A stretch of DNA of 64,000 nucleotides from Liopterus haemorrhoidalis (lineage: Eukaryota > Arthropoda > Insecta > Coleoptera > Dytiscidae), in the NCBI GenBank assembly GCA_963971575.1, contig OZ020624.1:3725001-3789000 (forward strand), given 5' to 3'. Each line of letters starts with the position of its first letter. The stretch's first letter is position 1. The notes below the pieces were generated by a model, which worked only from the letters and a program-made list of their open reading frames with translations, was not told the DNA's origin and searched no databases. Positions 21,092-31,437 of this stretch are shown piece by piece. The position numbers were made by a program, and so were the translations under genes.

Positions 21092-21125
21092 CTTTTGAAT
21101 CTTGTTTGGAAATGGCAGTTCTCAC
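21092..21125 (-). CDS. Possible 34-nt internal exon
   Basis: On the minus strand a pyrimidine tract and acceptor (tatttctttttcag) precede 34 nt that are followed by a GTAACC donor. In one frame it reads VRTAISKQDSKG. It abuts the 5' end of family B copy B2. Short splice-like arrangements can arise by chance, so this is only a candidate. Confidence 0.2.
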
Positions 21126-21299
21126 CTGAAAAAGAAATATACAATTAGAATGACAATTAATTAAATACTTTTGATATTAAAGGTAATAGAGGACAAGCTG
21201 ATGAAGTACTTCAGCAATTTTTTTGGAAAATAATTTTCATATAAACCCTTATTTTCCAATGTAATAAAATGTAACATTTCCATTAAAAGCAAACAGTTT

Positions 21300-21515
21300 C
21301 CAAATTAAATCTCAACCTTTATTTTTCAATCGCCTCTTTGTCTGTCCCATGGAAATAGAAGCGTCCGCGCATGAAGCGTGAAATGGTTTCGGACGCCGCA
21401 AGTGTAGACAATATTGGGTGTACGGAAAAGCTGCGACCGGCCCGGACTGCCCGGAGTCACCGGACTGGACGCTTTATTCCTTCGGATCTCACAAACAACC
21501 AAATACAATCAACTT
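21300..21515. other. GC-rich island, unassigned
   Basis: About 180 bp are far more GC-rich than the surroundings (gcgtccgcgcatgaagcgtg, gaccggcccggactgccc). A 60-codon minus-strand frame covers it without any recognisable domain. It may be a decayed DNA-transposon end. Confidence 0.35.
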
Positions 21516-22039
21516 AATGAATACTATACATTAATTTGTATATTTGATTTAGCATTTAACAGAACTAACATTTAATCGTGTAATTGATAGGTTTTTGTTT
21601 TGTTTAAAATTGTATTTTGTTAGAATTAGCACAGCAACAATGGCTATTAGCGACTAACACAGCGCAATTATTTTACTAGAATTGAACTAGACACCAAAAA
21701 GCTTAAGCTTTGGGATCTTGGAAACCATAATGCCGGGTTTACATTGGTAGAGTAAAAGAGCTAGTAACTAGCGCAAGTAACTAGCAACTAGTTACTATCC
21801 CTGTGTAAATAGTTGACATTGTGACTAGTAGAGTACTAGCTGCCAGTAGTTGGGCTAGGATAGCAGCTAGTTTGTCGACGTATTTACTAGCTACTGTCTT
21901 TTCCCCCACTACGCAAAATTGATTCATTTCAAATTGGCGGCAAGCGGTAATCTGTCATAACAAGTATAAAAAAAACCCATATCAGGTAAGTTACAATTTA
22001 TTTATATAAATTGCGTAACATTGATTTATTAATTGATGA

Positions 22040-22723
22040 TTTTTGAAATCATCTGTGAAATAACTGTCTTTGATACACGAAAAAGATGTTGTAGACCAGT
22101 GTTTCTCGACCAAAAACGCACCGTGGACCAGAATAATATATAATTTTCTAACGCGGACTACTAATAATAAATGTTAGTTTATTTTTTGCATGAAAACAAA
22201 TATATTTAATGTGCTACTAAACATATTTATTTTATTTGTAGAAAATCACAGAAAATAAACAAAATATAAACTATTTACATAAAAAATGTGCAAAATAAAT
22301 TAAAAATAAAACTGCAAAAAACATATATAAAAACTTTCGCGGACTACTAAAATTTTTCTGGGGACCACTGGTGGTCCGCGAACCACCTGTTGAGAAACAC
22401 TGTTGTAGACTACAATAACTATTTCCTGTGGCTAGGAAATAAAGCGTTAATTCCAATTTTATTTTTGCTGGAATCGCATCCCTTATTAGTGTATCAGTTC
22501 GTTGTATTAATGGACTAACTAAATTTAATAACCTATTAAAATCATCTGGTGTCATTCTTAAACACAGTCTGTACTTTTTTTGATCTTCCACGGCTAATTC
22601 ACGAAATAGAAGGACTGATGCGCAAGGGGTAGTTCTTCTATCAATCCATTTTTTAACCCATTTTTGTTTAGACTTATATTCTGTACCGAATACTTCAATA
22701 AGACAATCAATTATTTCCTCCAC
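22040..22723 (-). pseudogene. HARBI1-like nuclease N-terminus, split by a hAT MITE
   Basis: From 22723 downward: KKWIDRRTTPCASVLLFREL, RLCLRMTPDDFNRLLNLVSP, LIQRTDTLIRDAIPAKIKLE, LTLYFLATGNSYCSLQ. This is the N-terminal region of Harbinger nucleases (R.RMTP..F..LL, FLATG.SY.SL). The MITE splits it at SLQ; beyond it the frame continues HLFRVSKTVISQMI (about 22085-22045) and then decays. The DDE triad lies downstream and is deleted. Confidence 0.88.
22097..22402. mobile_element. hAT MITE, family C copy 1
   Basis: 306 bp with inverted ends CAGTGTTTCTCGACC and GTTGAGAAACACTG, flanked by the 8-bp duplication TTGTAGAC (22089-22096, 22403-22410). A second inner pair (gcgga-type, 'ggaccactggtggtccgcg') forms a hairpin near the right end. 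Related copies are at 56727-57041 and 63398-63709. No coding capacity. Confidence 0.93.
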
Positions 22724-23018
22724 AAGAAATTATGTAATTCAAAATACCACTTCTTTAATGGCATCGTGGATTTACATCGTCACCGGCGTGACGATGTAAA
22801 TCCACATTCATAAAATATTTTTTGTAAAAAGATAATTTCGCTACAAAATCACAGTGAAGATGTCAAATGTGTTTTGACACTTACTATCCAGAAAATAAGA
22901 TATTTATGTGAAATGCGTATGAACACCTACTATCCTGAAAATAATATAGTAGAGTAAAGCGCGTAGTATTTGCGCTAGTTACTTGCTCTTTTACTCTACC
23001 AATGTAAACCCGGCATAA

Positions 23019-23497
23019 GAGATAAGTCTTTGGTCAAATTAGGCAAAGGTAGATACATGTGTTAGGCAAAACATATAGAGATATTGGCAAATATGTAAAT
23101 TTGGCGATTTCTAATTTTCAGTTGTTGCTTTTGCATGTATGTTGCAAGATTTTGTTTTGAGAACATTCAGAAAATCGTAGGAATTTATTTAATACAATAC
23201 AGTTAAGAGGTAGATACATAAAAATAGATAGTTCAAAAAACCTAATATTTGAAATATGTAAGAATGTATTTATGCTAATATATAAATTAGGTCGTTTGTG
23301 TGTAGGTAGACATGATTCAAACAAAGAAGGATACACGACCGTTACAAAACTGCGCCAACAAGATAACGCCATTGACGGAGACAAATAAAATATTTTTAAA
23401 CCAAATGAGACAAAATATTATTAAATTAAATAATACTTTTTATTGAATTAGTTAGGGAACGATTTAAAAGCTATATTTTAATATATAAATGAAAAAA
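23019..23497. other. No gene seen
   Basis: AT-rich with an 88-codon minus frame (23118-23384) that has no recognisable domain. Confidence 0.4.
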
Positions 23498-23499
23498 TA

Positions 23500-24226
23500 C
23501 GAAGGATGTTTCCTAAATTCTGGGAATTGTGCTATAATTAAATTACGCAGAACTTATAGGCAATGTTATTGGTGCCAGACAAGTCTTGACATGTTTATAC
23601 AACTATCTAGTGCAATATTGTTCAGTCTGATTTAGGTGTTCGACTGATATCGACGCGTTTTCATAGCACTGTTTTTGTAACCATGGAAGACGCAGCAAAA
23701 TCTCAAAGAGCAATAATTTTCTTTTTGTAGAAAGAAGGTGTGAAAACATCAGAAATTATTCATCGTCTGCAAGGAGTATTTGGTGAGTCTGCAGAATCCA
23801 AAAGTACTGTTTATCGGTGGATCGATCGTTTTAAAACCGGTAAAACATCACTAGAAGACGATCCACGCAGTGGGTGCCCAAGCACGTCGGTAAATGAGAG
23901 AAACATTACTGCCGTCGAAAACCTACTGAAAAAGGACAGGCGAATGACTATTCGTCAAATTAGTGTGCGCCTAGGGATAGGTACACGACAAGTTCATGAC
24001 ATCTTGCATGATTGTTTGGGCGTTAGCAAGGTTTCGCCGCGCTGGGTGCCAAGGCTGTTGGAATAGATGGATTGAGGAGACACCGAAAAAGTTCTTTGAG
24101 GACGGCTTAAAAAAAGTTAAATAGAGATTATGTTGAAAAACTACATTGTAATATTGACGAAAATTAACAAAATAATAAAAATTATAGCTAAATTCCCAGT
24201 TTCCCCAACTTTGGAAACATCCCTCG
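23500..24226 (+). mobile_element. Internally deleted mariner, copy M3
   Basis: TA at 23498-23499 and 24227-24228; inverted ends cgaaggatgtttcctaaatt and, from the right, cgagggatgtttccaaagtt. It is 727 bp and has the same internal junction ('ggattgaggagacacc') as the copy at 7940-8674, so both descend from one deleted parent. Confidence 0.92.
23683..24066 (+). pseudogene. mariner transposase N-terminus (catalytic domain deleted)
   Basis: It starts MEDAAKSQRAIIFFL, then TAG, then KEGVKTSEIIHRLQGVFGES, STVYRWIDRFKTGKTSLEDD, RRMTIRQISVRLGIGTRQVH and PRWVPRLLE. Both helix-turn-helix motifs are present. A junction sequence replaces the whole DD34D core, followed by remnants of the tail (KKFFEDGLKK, LHCNIDEN). 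The early stop is specific to this copy. Confidence 0.88.
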
Positions 24227-24370
24227 TATAAATAAAATGCTGTATAATATAAATTTGCTTGTTTATTGATTAAGAAGATTTATTTGGTACATCAAAATTT
24301 AAACAAAAAAATATCTCATTAAATACATATTTGTTTACATTTATCTCGTCCTCTTTATTTTTGAACTCCT

Positions 24371-24427
24371 TTTTTAGGTATATGTTTTGTAAGTATGACC
24401 AAAAAACCCTTATACCGTCATTTTGTC

Positions 24428-24473
<46 letters not shown>

Positions 24474-24474
24474 A

Positions 24475-24505
<31 letters not shown>

Positions 24506-25356
24506 TCGGTAAAAATTGTAGCCAAACGGCTAAACCTAGAGAGTTGAAATTTGGCATGCTTATACAACTCTTTGACCCGCACATAGGAAAAATACTAAAA
24601 CATCTAAAAAACATAGCCCCCTAAAAATATAAACAAATATGTGCTCATCGAAAACAAAAATATATTTTTTTTAATTTTGAGTAGGGTATCAAATGAAAGC
24701 CCTTAGTACGTGGATTAATGATCAAATTTTTATTTTTGCCAAATAAATTATTTTGATGCGATTTTTGCCAAAATTGTGCAAAAAAATTTTTGTCCCACAC
24801 CCTGTAGCCCAGATGGTAAACTAAAAATCTAAAAAAATTCTAAGTAATGTATATTGGTGTGAACCGAAATAGTACAACAAGAATTTTTGATCAGATTATG
24901 TTTTCGGAAAATAACGCATTTTTTGTGGTTTTTGGTTCACAAAGTACAAAAGTTATACCAATGTAAGACACTCACATGCAAGGCGTGCGATAGCGTAATG
25001 GGTTAGAGCACTGGTGTCGTAAGCTAAAATGCGCTGGAAACGAAGGGTTTCGAGTTCGAGTACGGAGTGAATTTTATTTTTTCTGTTTTTTCTTGCATTT
25101 TTATTATGTTGAAATTATTTTGTCAAAATTCTAGTTATATTTTGACAAATATTGTATTTAATTTTTAAGAGCGTAAATTTAATAACCAGTCTTATTATAT
25201 GATTAACAGACGATAAATTATTTAAAAAATATCGTTCATTTTGCCGTGATTACTACAAAGTAAAATTTGTCCTACACACTCAGCATACCGCCTTCACTTA
25301 TTATACACCTGCGAAACCCTGAAATGTGTGAATATTCAAACTTCACATCAATTTTT
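24371..25356 (+). mobile_element. Family B element, complete copy (B3)
   Basis: 5' T-run and a drifted subterminal repeat ('ttaggtatatgttttgtaag'), then 'tatgaccaaaaaaccctta', a (GTCT)n tract (24423-24505), 'aaattgtagccaaacggc', the body, the tRNA-like slot, the 'cagacgataaatta' variant of the 3' region, the 3' subterminal repeat (acacctgcgaaaccct) and the hairpin region (tgtgtgaatattcaaac). It is closely similar to the copy at 45061-46008. Confidence 0.88.
24979..25067 (+). other. tRNA-like module in family B copy B3
   Basis: The segment begins ggcgtgcgatagcgtaatgg; TAGCGTAATGGGTTAGAGCA is a good A-box/D-arm, and 'tttcgagttcgagtacgg' is B-box-like. A T-rich run (attttattttttctg) follows and could terminate Pol III. 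The cloverleaf is incomplete: stems in the anticodon arm are weak. Confidence 0.6.
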
Positions 25357-25495
25357 ATATGTGGGTCAAAGATTATAAGCATGCCAAATTTCAAGTTTAT
25401 TATGTTCAGGCGTTTGGTTACAATTTCTACCTTACAGACAAACAGACATACACACGAGTGGCGTTATATGGGTTGTTTGGTGGTCATATAAATCC
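25357..25495 (-). mobile_element. Family B fragment
   Basis: It directly abuts copy B3 in the opposite orientation: 'atgtgggtcaaagattataagcatgccaaa', shortened microsatellite (acagacaaacagacatac) and 'ggtggtcatataaatccc'. Only the 5' quarter of the family is present. Confidence 0.7.
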
Positions 25496-25499
25496 CAAA

Positions 25500-26204
25500 A
25501 AAGGAACATTGGGGCAATAAAGAGAATATCTTCGTTTTAAAAAACATCTTCTGGCCATCCTAGTTTTATATTTTGTAAACTCGATTTGGGGACACGCTCT
25601 ATTTGTGTGTTTCAAATATCCTTCGCTTCTCAAAATTAAATTCTATGAACGACTGATATTTCTCCCAACATCTATATTTATAAATTTTCCTTGAAAATTG
25701 TACTTCTCTGTTAATTACACTTCATCTCTTGACGTTAAAATTAATCCAAAGTTTTGAGTGAATATTGCATCTGTAAGTTATAAGACGTGACTTTAAAACT
25801 TATCGCTGACATGGTGTTCCCTTGCGAAAGGTATGTTAAATGCGTTTACCTTCATTATGGTAACTAGTATAATATTATTAATTCCTTAGTGAAAACTGCA
25901 CTGGTTCGCGCCTAACAAGAACACTTAACTACTACAGAAATGTAAATTGCTGATCAAATTATGCCAACGAAATTAATACACTTTAAATGGCTGCCACTTG
26001 ATGTCTTACACGCCACTTACAACCAAGGTAACTTAGTGCCCAATTAATGTCGGAATTTAAATAATAAATGGGGAATGGATAAAGCAGGATATATATATAT
26101 ATATAATCCAATCAAATCAAATGTGCGTTACTGGGAACTCAAGATTTACTTATTGAACCAGTTTTAAAATTTTCGATAATACACTCAACATATTGATGCA
26201 AGGA

Positions 26205-26205
<1 letters not shown>
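25500..26205. other. No gene seen
   Basis: AT-rich; a (TA)n run lies at about 26090-26105. A 'gcgaaaggtatgtt' donor-like site near 25826 has no convincing exon before it. Confidence 0.4.
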
Positions 26206-26246
<41 letters not shown>

Positions 26247-27460
26247 AATAAGAGCTGAAGCCAAATGGCTTGTTAAGCTCAAAATATATATAAAACAAAA
26301 ACAAAATACAAAGTGTACAGTGTAAAGTATAAATATTAGAGATATAAACAAAAAAAATAACATAAAATAAAAAAAAATACAAAATATAAATATTGCGGGG
26401 TGAAAATATATTAATATAAAGTCTTTATTCGAACATGGGCGAGATCTTGGCCTTGAAAGAATTAATAGTCGGCGCCGAAATAGTATCTTCAGAGAGAGTG
26501 ATCCATAACTCAAAGACACGGTTGGACAGAAAGTTTTCCCAATTTGCTTCTTGTAGGTCTCGTGTTTTAGTTTCATGTCCACGCGTTGCGCTGTTGAGAC
26601 TGAGTGAATATAGTGTGGACATATCTGTTTGCCAGTGGTGATGCGATACATCTGGATAAGGTCTCCACGAGATCTGCGCTGGGTAAGGGTCGGCAAGTTC
26701 AAAACAAGGCGTTCTTCATAGCGAAGATGTCGAAGTTCTGGAGGCATACGCGTAGCTCGTCGTTGAACTCCTTCAAGAAGAAGTACGTCACGCTGCAAAT
26801 ACGGTGACCAAACAACAAAGGCATATTCCAAGTGTGGGCGAATATATGTGGTATAGATTTTGCAAAAAGAACAGGAGAAAGTTTAGAGAAGGATTTGTGC
26901 ACTATATAAAGGAGAGTATTAGCTTTCTTCACTATGTTTGTAATGTGCGGAGACCACTCAAGATTACTGTTTATAGTAACACCCAGGTCAATAACTTCGT
27001 TGACTTGCTGTATCACTGCGTTGTCAATAAAATATGATATGAACCGTAGATTGTCCTTTCCTATATGAAGACTGCAGCATTTGGTTGTGTTCAGTGGTAG
27101 GAGCCAGTCTTCACACCAGGCAACGATTTCGTTAAGGTCTTGTTGAATTGAAGAATGCTGGCTGATTTCTCCATATATCTTAAGATCATCGGCGTACATT
27201 TGGTGACTGTTTTTTAAATTGGTGGTTAAATCAGCAACGTAAATTAAAAATAGAATAGGACCAATCACTGTTCCTTGAGGGACACCGCTAGTGACAGGAA
27301 GTGACGTTGAGTGAAGTTCAGATCCTACTCTAACTCTGAACGATCTGTTACTCAAAAATGCCCCAAGTTGTTTTGACCAGTTGTTTGTAGCAAGTAGTAA
27401 ATTGGAGAGAAAATTAAACAGATCTACCAGGTATAAAACCATGTTGAGTATATTCAATGA
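26206..27460 (-). mobile_element. 5'-truncated CR1/Jockey-like non-LTR retrotransposon
   Basis: On the minus strand it runs from a reverse transcriptase fragment (27457) to a 3' untranslated region ('gccatttggcttcagctc') and a (TAA)n-type tail at 26206-26245. The tail and the protein type fit the CR1/Jockey group. The 5' half (endonuclease and first RT motifs) is missing. Confidence 0.85.
26400..27457 (-). pseudogene. Reverse transcriptase palm-thumb and C-terminus
   Basis: The upstream frame carries SGVPQGTVIGPILFLIYVAD (RT motif B) and QMYADDLKIYGE (catalytic YADD motif), then DLGVTINSNLEWSPHI. A frameshift near 26800 moves to the frame with MEYAFVVWSPYLQRD and VQRRATRMPPELRHLRYEER, and a further shift to TRDLQEANWENFLSNRVFEL near the end. 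These are the standard blocks downstream of YADD in CR1-type elements. Two or more frameshifts make it non-functional. Confidence 0.85.
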
Positions 27461-27610
27461 AAAACTCTAGTATTTTTCCTATTTTTATGTAAAACAAAAT
27501 TTGTAACAAATTGTTGAATTCGTACTGAACTAAGACGTTCAAAATTACAATGAAACAAATTGTGTAATTTCCTCTTTTCATCAATTCACACTATCTTCCC
27601 TACATCTAAG

Positions 27611-27730
27611 GCAGAACGTGCCAGCCCTGCAGCTACAGACGAAAGTACTCGGCCCTGTTACCAGATGAGCCATGATTTATATGATATGGGGCGAATATCA
27701 TCAACTAGCACAATGTACAAATACACTTAA
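27611..27730 (+). CDS. Candidate exon ending in a stop
   Basis: It follows a pyrimidine-rich acceptor (ttccctacatctaag) and is open for 39 codons in phase 0 to TAA: AERASPAATDESTRPCYQMS, then HDLYDMGRISSTSTMYKYT. The first 75 bases are markedly GC-richer than the surroundings. I do not recognise the protein and no near-by AATAAA is obvious. It could be a terminal exon or chance. Confidence 0.33.
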   Translation, partial: AERASPAATDESTRPCYQMSHDLYDMGRISSTSTMYKYT

Positions 27731-28440
27731 ATATTATAATATCTTTCAGTAGTGTAACCAATGTATATAGATCCTAATAAACCCAACTTTTATTTAGGAA
27801 AAGTTTTATATGATATGATAACGAAGAGAAAATTACAATTACTACAAAGTTAAATTAGAACTAATGCATTTAGTTGCTTACCAGACAAAGTACGAAGGAT
27901 TTTTTGTGCAAAATTGGGTGATGCGATAAAAAATGAATTGTGTCCAACAATTCTAAACCCATACAATCATTGGTAGAATCCGGACCACTATCAACATCAA
28001 TGGCAAATCCGAATATCCATTTCAAAACGCTCCTTCTGTGCTTCTGGTGGTACAGATATTACTGGTTCCTCCAACGAGAATGACATAGTTACTTCTGCAC
28101 GGCATAGAAGTCAAATTAATAACTTGACTAACGTAAAGGAACCTAAATTTGTCAATGAAGACTAACTGACCAAAGATGGATAGGTCATATTGAAAGAATG
28201 GTGGAATCTTATTCAACTAAATGCACTTACACCAAGAAGACGTATGTGAAGAAAACAGCTAGTAGGCCAAAATCCATGTAATTGGATTGCTTATGTGGTC
28301 TACTGAACTTACAGTAAAACCAACGGAAGAGAGTTACATATTGAGAAAAAATCGTCCCTTTCAAAAGAAAATAGATTTTATTTCAACAAGCAGGTTGAAA
28401 TGTTTCGTATAATGTATTTTATAGTGTATACTATATATAT
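27731..28440. other. No intact gene; weak RTE-like scrap
   Basis: At about 28147-28210 the plus strand reads LTDQRWIGHIERMVE, which resembles the 'LRW.GH..RM' block near the C-terminus of RTE-type elements. The match is short and nothing around it extends it. A (TA)n run at 28430-28445 leads into the next family B copy. Confidence 0.35.
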
Positions 28441-28441
28441 A

Positions 28442-28906
28442 TATAAAGACAATTTTAATCCGGGAGCGAACCCTAGTTTGCTGCTTAGCAAACGAGCAAG
28501 CCAACCATTACACCAGGATACGCCTTCTAGTATAGTGTGTTAATAACTCTAACTTTTGTACATCGTCAAAAAAAACACATAAAATGTAATGGATGTTAGT
28601 AATATATTTTGCAAAAATAAAATTTTGATCGTTAATCCACGTACTAAAGGCTTTCATTCGATACTCTACGGAGAGTTTAAAAAAAATATATATATATTTT
28701 TTTTTTTCGAGGAGCACATATTTTTAATATTTTTATTATGTTTTTTAGATATTCTAGTATTTTTTCTATGTGCGGGTCAAAGAGTTAAGCATGCCAAATT
28801 TCAACTCTCTAGGTTTAGCCGTTTGGCTACAATTTTTGCCGAACAGACAGACAGACGACCAATGACGGTATAAGGGTTTTTTGGTCATACCTACAAAACC
28901 CTAAAA
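28442..28906 (-). mobile_element. Family B element, shortened copy (B4)
   Basis: On the minus strand: 5' T-run and subterminal repeat (agggttttgtaggtatgacc at 28906), microsatellite reduced to a few units (about 28845-28858), the body, then the tRNA-like slot; the element stops just past the slot at a (TA)n run, so its 3' half is missing. Confidence 0.82.
28457..28523 (-). other. tRNA-like module in family B copy B4
   Basis: This module folds best. On the minus strand ATCCTGG and CCCGGAT form a 6-of-7 acceptor stem. A-box-like TGGTGTAATGGTTGGC, an anticodon-like arm GTTTG-CTAAGCAG-CAAAC, and a T-arm GGG-TTCGCTC-CC follow. It is not a functional tRNA gene by eye (8-base anticodon loop). Its sequence differs from the modules at 24979 and 35871. 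Confidence 0.65.
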
Positions 28907-29033
28907 AGAAGCTTAAACTGACTGGTTAGCAAAAATGAAAAAAAAAGGAACTCAAAATTGCCCGGAGAAATTATAACAAAACCTGGATCCCGGAAATACG
29001 GTGTTGAAACTTTGAGATTCTGGATAAAACCCT

Positions 29034-29188
29034 GGGGTCTGGTTTCTGAAAGCTTAGTCGAGTTTTACCCTTTAGTTAAACTCGGTTACAACATAACAAT
29101 CCCATAAGTAACCATAGTAATCATTTTCTAAATATTTCTGCCTCAACTATTTGGTTATAGTTAACTAGGCTTTCAGAATCCGGCCCTA
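29034..29188. mobile_element. Small MITE, 155 bp
   Basis: Inverted ends GGGTCTGGTTTCTGAAAGC and, from the right, GGGCCGGATTCTGAAAGC, extending through 'ttagt/ctagt'. The interior also contains repeated 'agttaaac/agttaact' motifs. Target duplication cannot be fixed. Ends of this GGGYCKG...TCTGAAAG type are common in insect MITEs; superfamily uncertain. Confidence 0.75.
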
Positions 29189-29843
29189 AGAGATGGTCAC
29201 CATATTACTCACCAATATTTTTTATCACTTTTATTCTCAAACTCCAGTCAAAGCCCATAAGGGCTGTTTCTCGATTATTTAACTGACTTAGTTCCCACAT
29301 AGAGATCTATGATAATTTTAAACTACTAATAAAATAAATGTGTCTACCCTTCGATATCTTGTAGTCATTAATAATTGTAAAAGTATTATCGAGTCCATTG
29401 TGTCTCAATGTTCTGTGGGCAATTACAGAAAAACAAGTAGTAATCTCAATAATCTGTATTAAGTACGGGAGGGTAGGGGTAGTGGAGAGAGGATGGTTAT
29501 CAGTAAGTGAATGCGGGCGGATTAAACGTTTTAAAACCTCTGGTTGTTGCAGCCTGGAAGTCATCAATATTATCGCATACAAGAGCTGACACTATAGGGG
29601 CCGACACCCTTGTTCTCAATTGTTTGATTTTGAATATTTAAGAGCTTAAGGGATTTTTGATGGTAGTAAATTAGGTTAGGAATGAATTACAGTTTTATTG
29701 CTTCCTTATAACTAGAATTTCGGAACCTTCAGTTTAGACATGCAAATTATTTATGACAAAATCTGATACTGTAAAAATTTCAATTAAATTTCACTTAAAG
29801 GTGGGCAGTCAGACAAGTTCTACGTCAAAATTAAATACACTAA
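29189..29843. other. No gene seen
   Basis: AT-rich; two opposed frames at 29307-29589 lack any recognisable domain. Confidence 0.4.
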
Positions 29844-29895
29844 TACCCCGGTTTACGCTCTTAATGCATGAAAAGCAAGAGCGTTAAACGGGGTA
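29844..29895. repeat. 52-bp inverted repeat with Tigger-like ends
   Basis: TACCCCGGTTTACGCTCTT and, on the complement of the right side, TACCCCGTTTAACGCTCTT, separated by about 14 bp. TA flanks and a 'CCCCGTTTAACGC' end resemble pogo/Tigger termini reduced to a near end-to-end dimer. A Tigger protein relic lies 0.85 kb downstream. Confidence 0.7.
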
Positions 29896-30017
29896 AAAAA
29901 ATTAAATATAATAATAATACCATTTATTTATAAAAACTTGTTATACAAAAAATTACAATTATTAATAATGAAGAAAACAAAATTCACAACTTTAAATACA
30001 GTTGAGCAATACATATA

Positions 30018-30733
30018 CGAGGGATATTTCCAAAGTTCTGGGAATTTAGCTATAATTTTTATTATTTTGTTAATTTTCGTCAATATTACAATGTAGTTTT
30101 TCAACATAATCTCCATTTAACTGAATAAATTTATCCCAACGATAAACTAATTTTTTTTAAGCCGTCCTCAAAGAACTTTTAATTGAGTTTCTGTTCTGGT
30201 CCCAACAGCCTTGGCACCCAGCACGGCGAAACCTTGCTAACGCCCAAACAATCATGCAAGATGCGCACACTAATTTGTCGAATAGTCATTCGCCTGTCCT
30301 CTTTCAATAGGTCTTCGACGGCAGTAATGTTTCTTTCATTTACCGACGTGCTTGGGCGCCCACTGTGTGGATCGTCTTCTAGTGATGTTCTACCGGTTTT
30401 AAAACGATCAATCCACTGATAAACAGTACTTTTGGATTCTGCAGACTCACCAAATACTCCTTGCAGACGCAGAATAATTTCTGATGTTTTCACACCTTCT
30501 TTCCACAAAAAGAAAATTATTGCTCTTTGAGATTTTGCTGCGTCTTCCATGGTTACAAAAACAGTGCTATGAAAACGCGTCTATATCAGTCGAACACCTA
30601 AATCAGACTGAACAATATTGCACTAGATAGTTGCATAAACATGTCAAGACTTGTCTGGCAATAATAACATTGCCTATAAGTTCTGCGTAATTTAATTATA
30701 GCACAATTCCCAGAATTTAGGAAACATCCCTCG
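30018..30733 (-). mobile_element. Internally deleted mariner, copy M4
   Basis: TA at 30016-30017 and 30734-30735; inverted ends cgagggatatttccaaagtt and, from the right, cgagggatgtttcctaaatt. It is 716 bp. Its catalytic-domain deletion has a different left breakpoint from M1 and M3 (it keeps GPEQKLN), so deletion happened more than once in this lineage. Confidence 0.92.
30179..30550 (-). pseudogene. mariner transposase N-terminus (deleted)
   Basis: Open from MEDAAKSQRAIIFFLWKEGV to PRLLGPEQKLN and a stop (123 codons). ESKSTVYQWIDRFKTGRTSL and RRMTIRQISVR are intact, but the second helix-turn-helix has lost the ten residues (LGIGTRQVHD) seen in the sister copies, and all catalytic aspartates are deleted. 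The frame itself has no internal stop. Confidence 0.88.
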
Positions 30734-30739
30734 TACATA

Positions 30740-31320
30740 TATATGTACATATTATAAATAATTTTTTTATTTTTATAAATAAAATATCTAACTTTGTTTG
30801 TTTTTTTGTTTGTTGCCTTTGAGTCAGCGTTTCTTCATAACAACTAATGGAGTCTAAAACTCCTCTTCGTGCCTTAGAACTACGATCCATATTTCGATCA
30901 TATCTCCAAAAACTCATCCATTAGTTTCGTAATAGATGCAATGCTGTTCTTTAAAAAGTCTGTTGATAAATCTTTTGGTTTTTCTTCAGCAATATTTTCT
31001 AAAGCATTTTCATTAGATACATTGATCTATTTATATTATCTGTCAAGTCTTCCAGTTATTCGTTTGATAGGCTTTCTCTATGAGATTCCAGCAAATCCAT
31101 GATGTCGTTTTCATCAACTTCAGTCATTCCTGCTTCATGAGCCAAAGTATTGATTGCAGTAATGATTTCATTTTTCTCCATAGTTTCGCTAACGTTTTCA
31201 CAAATTTCTGGCCAAACAGCTTTCTAAACTTTATTCATACAATTTGAAGAGATTTCGTTCCAAGCATGCTTTATATTTCGTAAAGCATCTAGGATGTTGT
31301 AATTTTTCGATAAAACCATC
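30740..31320 (-). pseudogene. Tigger (pogo-type) transposase C-terminus
   Basis: On the minus strand: NYNILDALRNIKHAWNEISS, CMNKV, stop, KAVWPEICENVSE, INTLAHEAGMTEVDENDIMD, LLESHRESLSNE, and after frame breaks a tail with MDRSSKARRGVLDSI. This matches the end of Tigger transposases (WNEVS..C...W...., 'DE.D..EL.......LTNE.L'). The DDE catalytic part and the CENP-B-like DNA-binding domain are absent. Confidence 0.75.
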
Positions 31321-31374
31321 GGCGTAGATCCCCGCTAAAAAAGAGCGTTATAGCGCCTCCTCCAGACTTATGTT

Positions 31375-31435
31375 TGGAGGAGGCGGTTTTTGCAGCTAGA
31401 TCTACCGCTTCAGTATCTTTAACATGCGGATATTA
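31375..31435 (-). pseudogene. RNase H domain scrap from a non-LTR element
   Basis: About 20 codons on the minus strand (HVKDTEAVDLAAKTAS) match the 'G..GNE.AD.AAK.A' block of the RNase H domain seen more fully at 49672-50395. Too short for a firm call. Confidence 0.45.
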
Positions 31436-31437
31436 AT

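Larger units (their letters stand above)
21731..23015 (-). mobile_element. Internally deleted Harbinger element
   Basis: TAA flanks the element at 21728-21730 and 23016-23018. Inverted ends TGCCGGGTTTACATTGGTAG (left, and from the right on the complement) extend at least 33 bp, through 'agtaaaagagc'. TAA-type duplications are the PIF/Harbinger hallmark, and the interior encodes part of a HARBI1-like nuclease. A hAT MITE is nested at 22097-22402. Length without the MITE and its extra 8 bp is about 970 bp, so most of the nuclease and the Myb-like gene are gone. Confidence 0.92.

Noticed and set aside
24979..25067. Functional tRNA gene
   Set aside because: A- and B-box-like motifs exist, but the cloverleaf stems and anticodon loop are not intact, and the segment lies in the variable slot of a repeat element.
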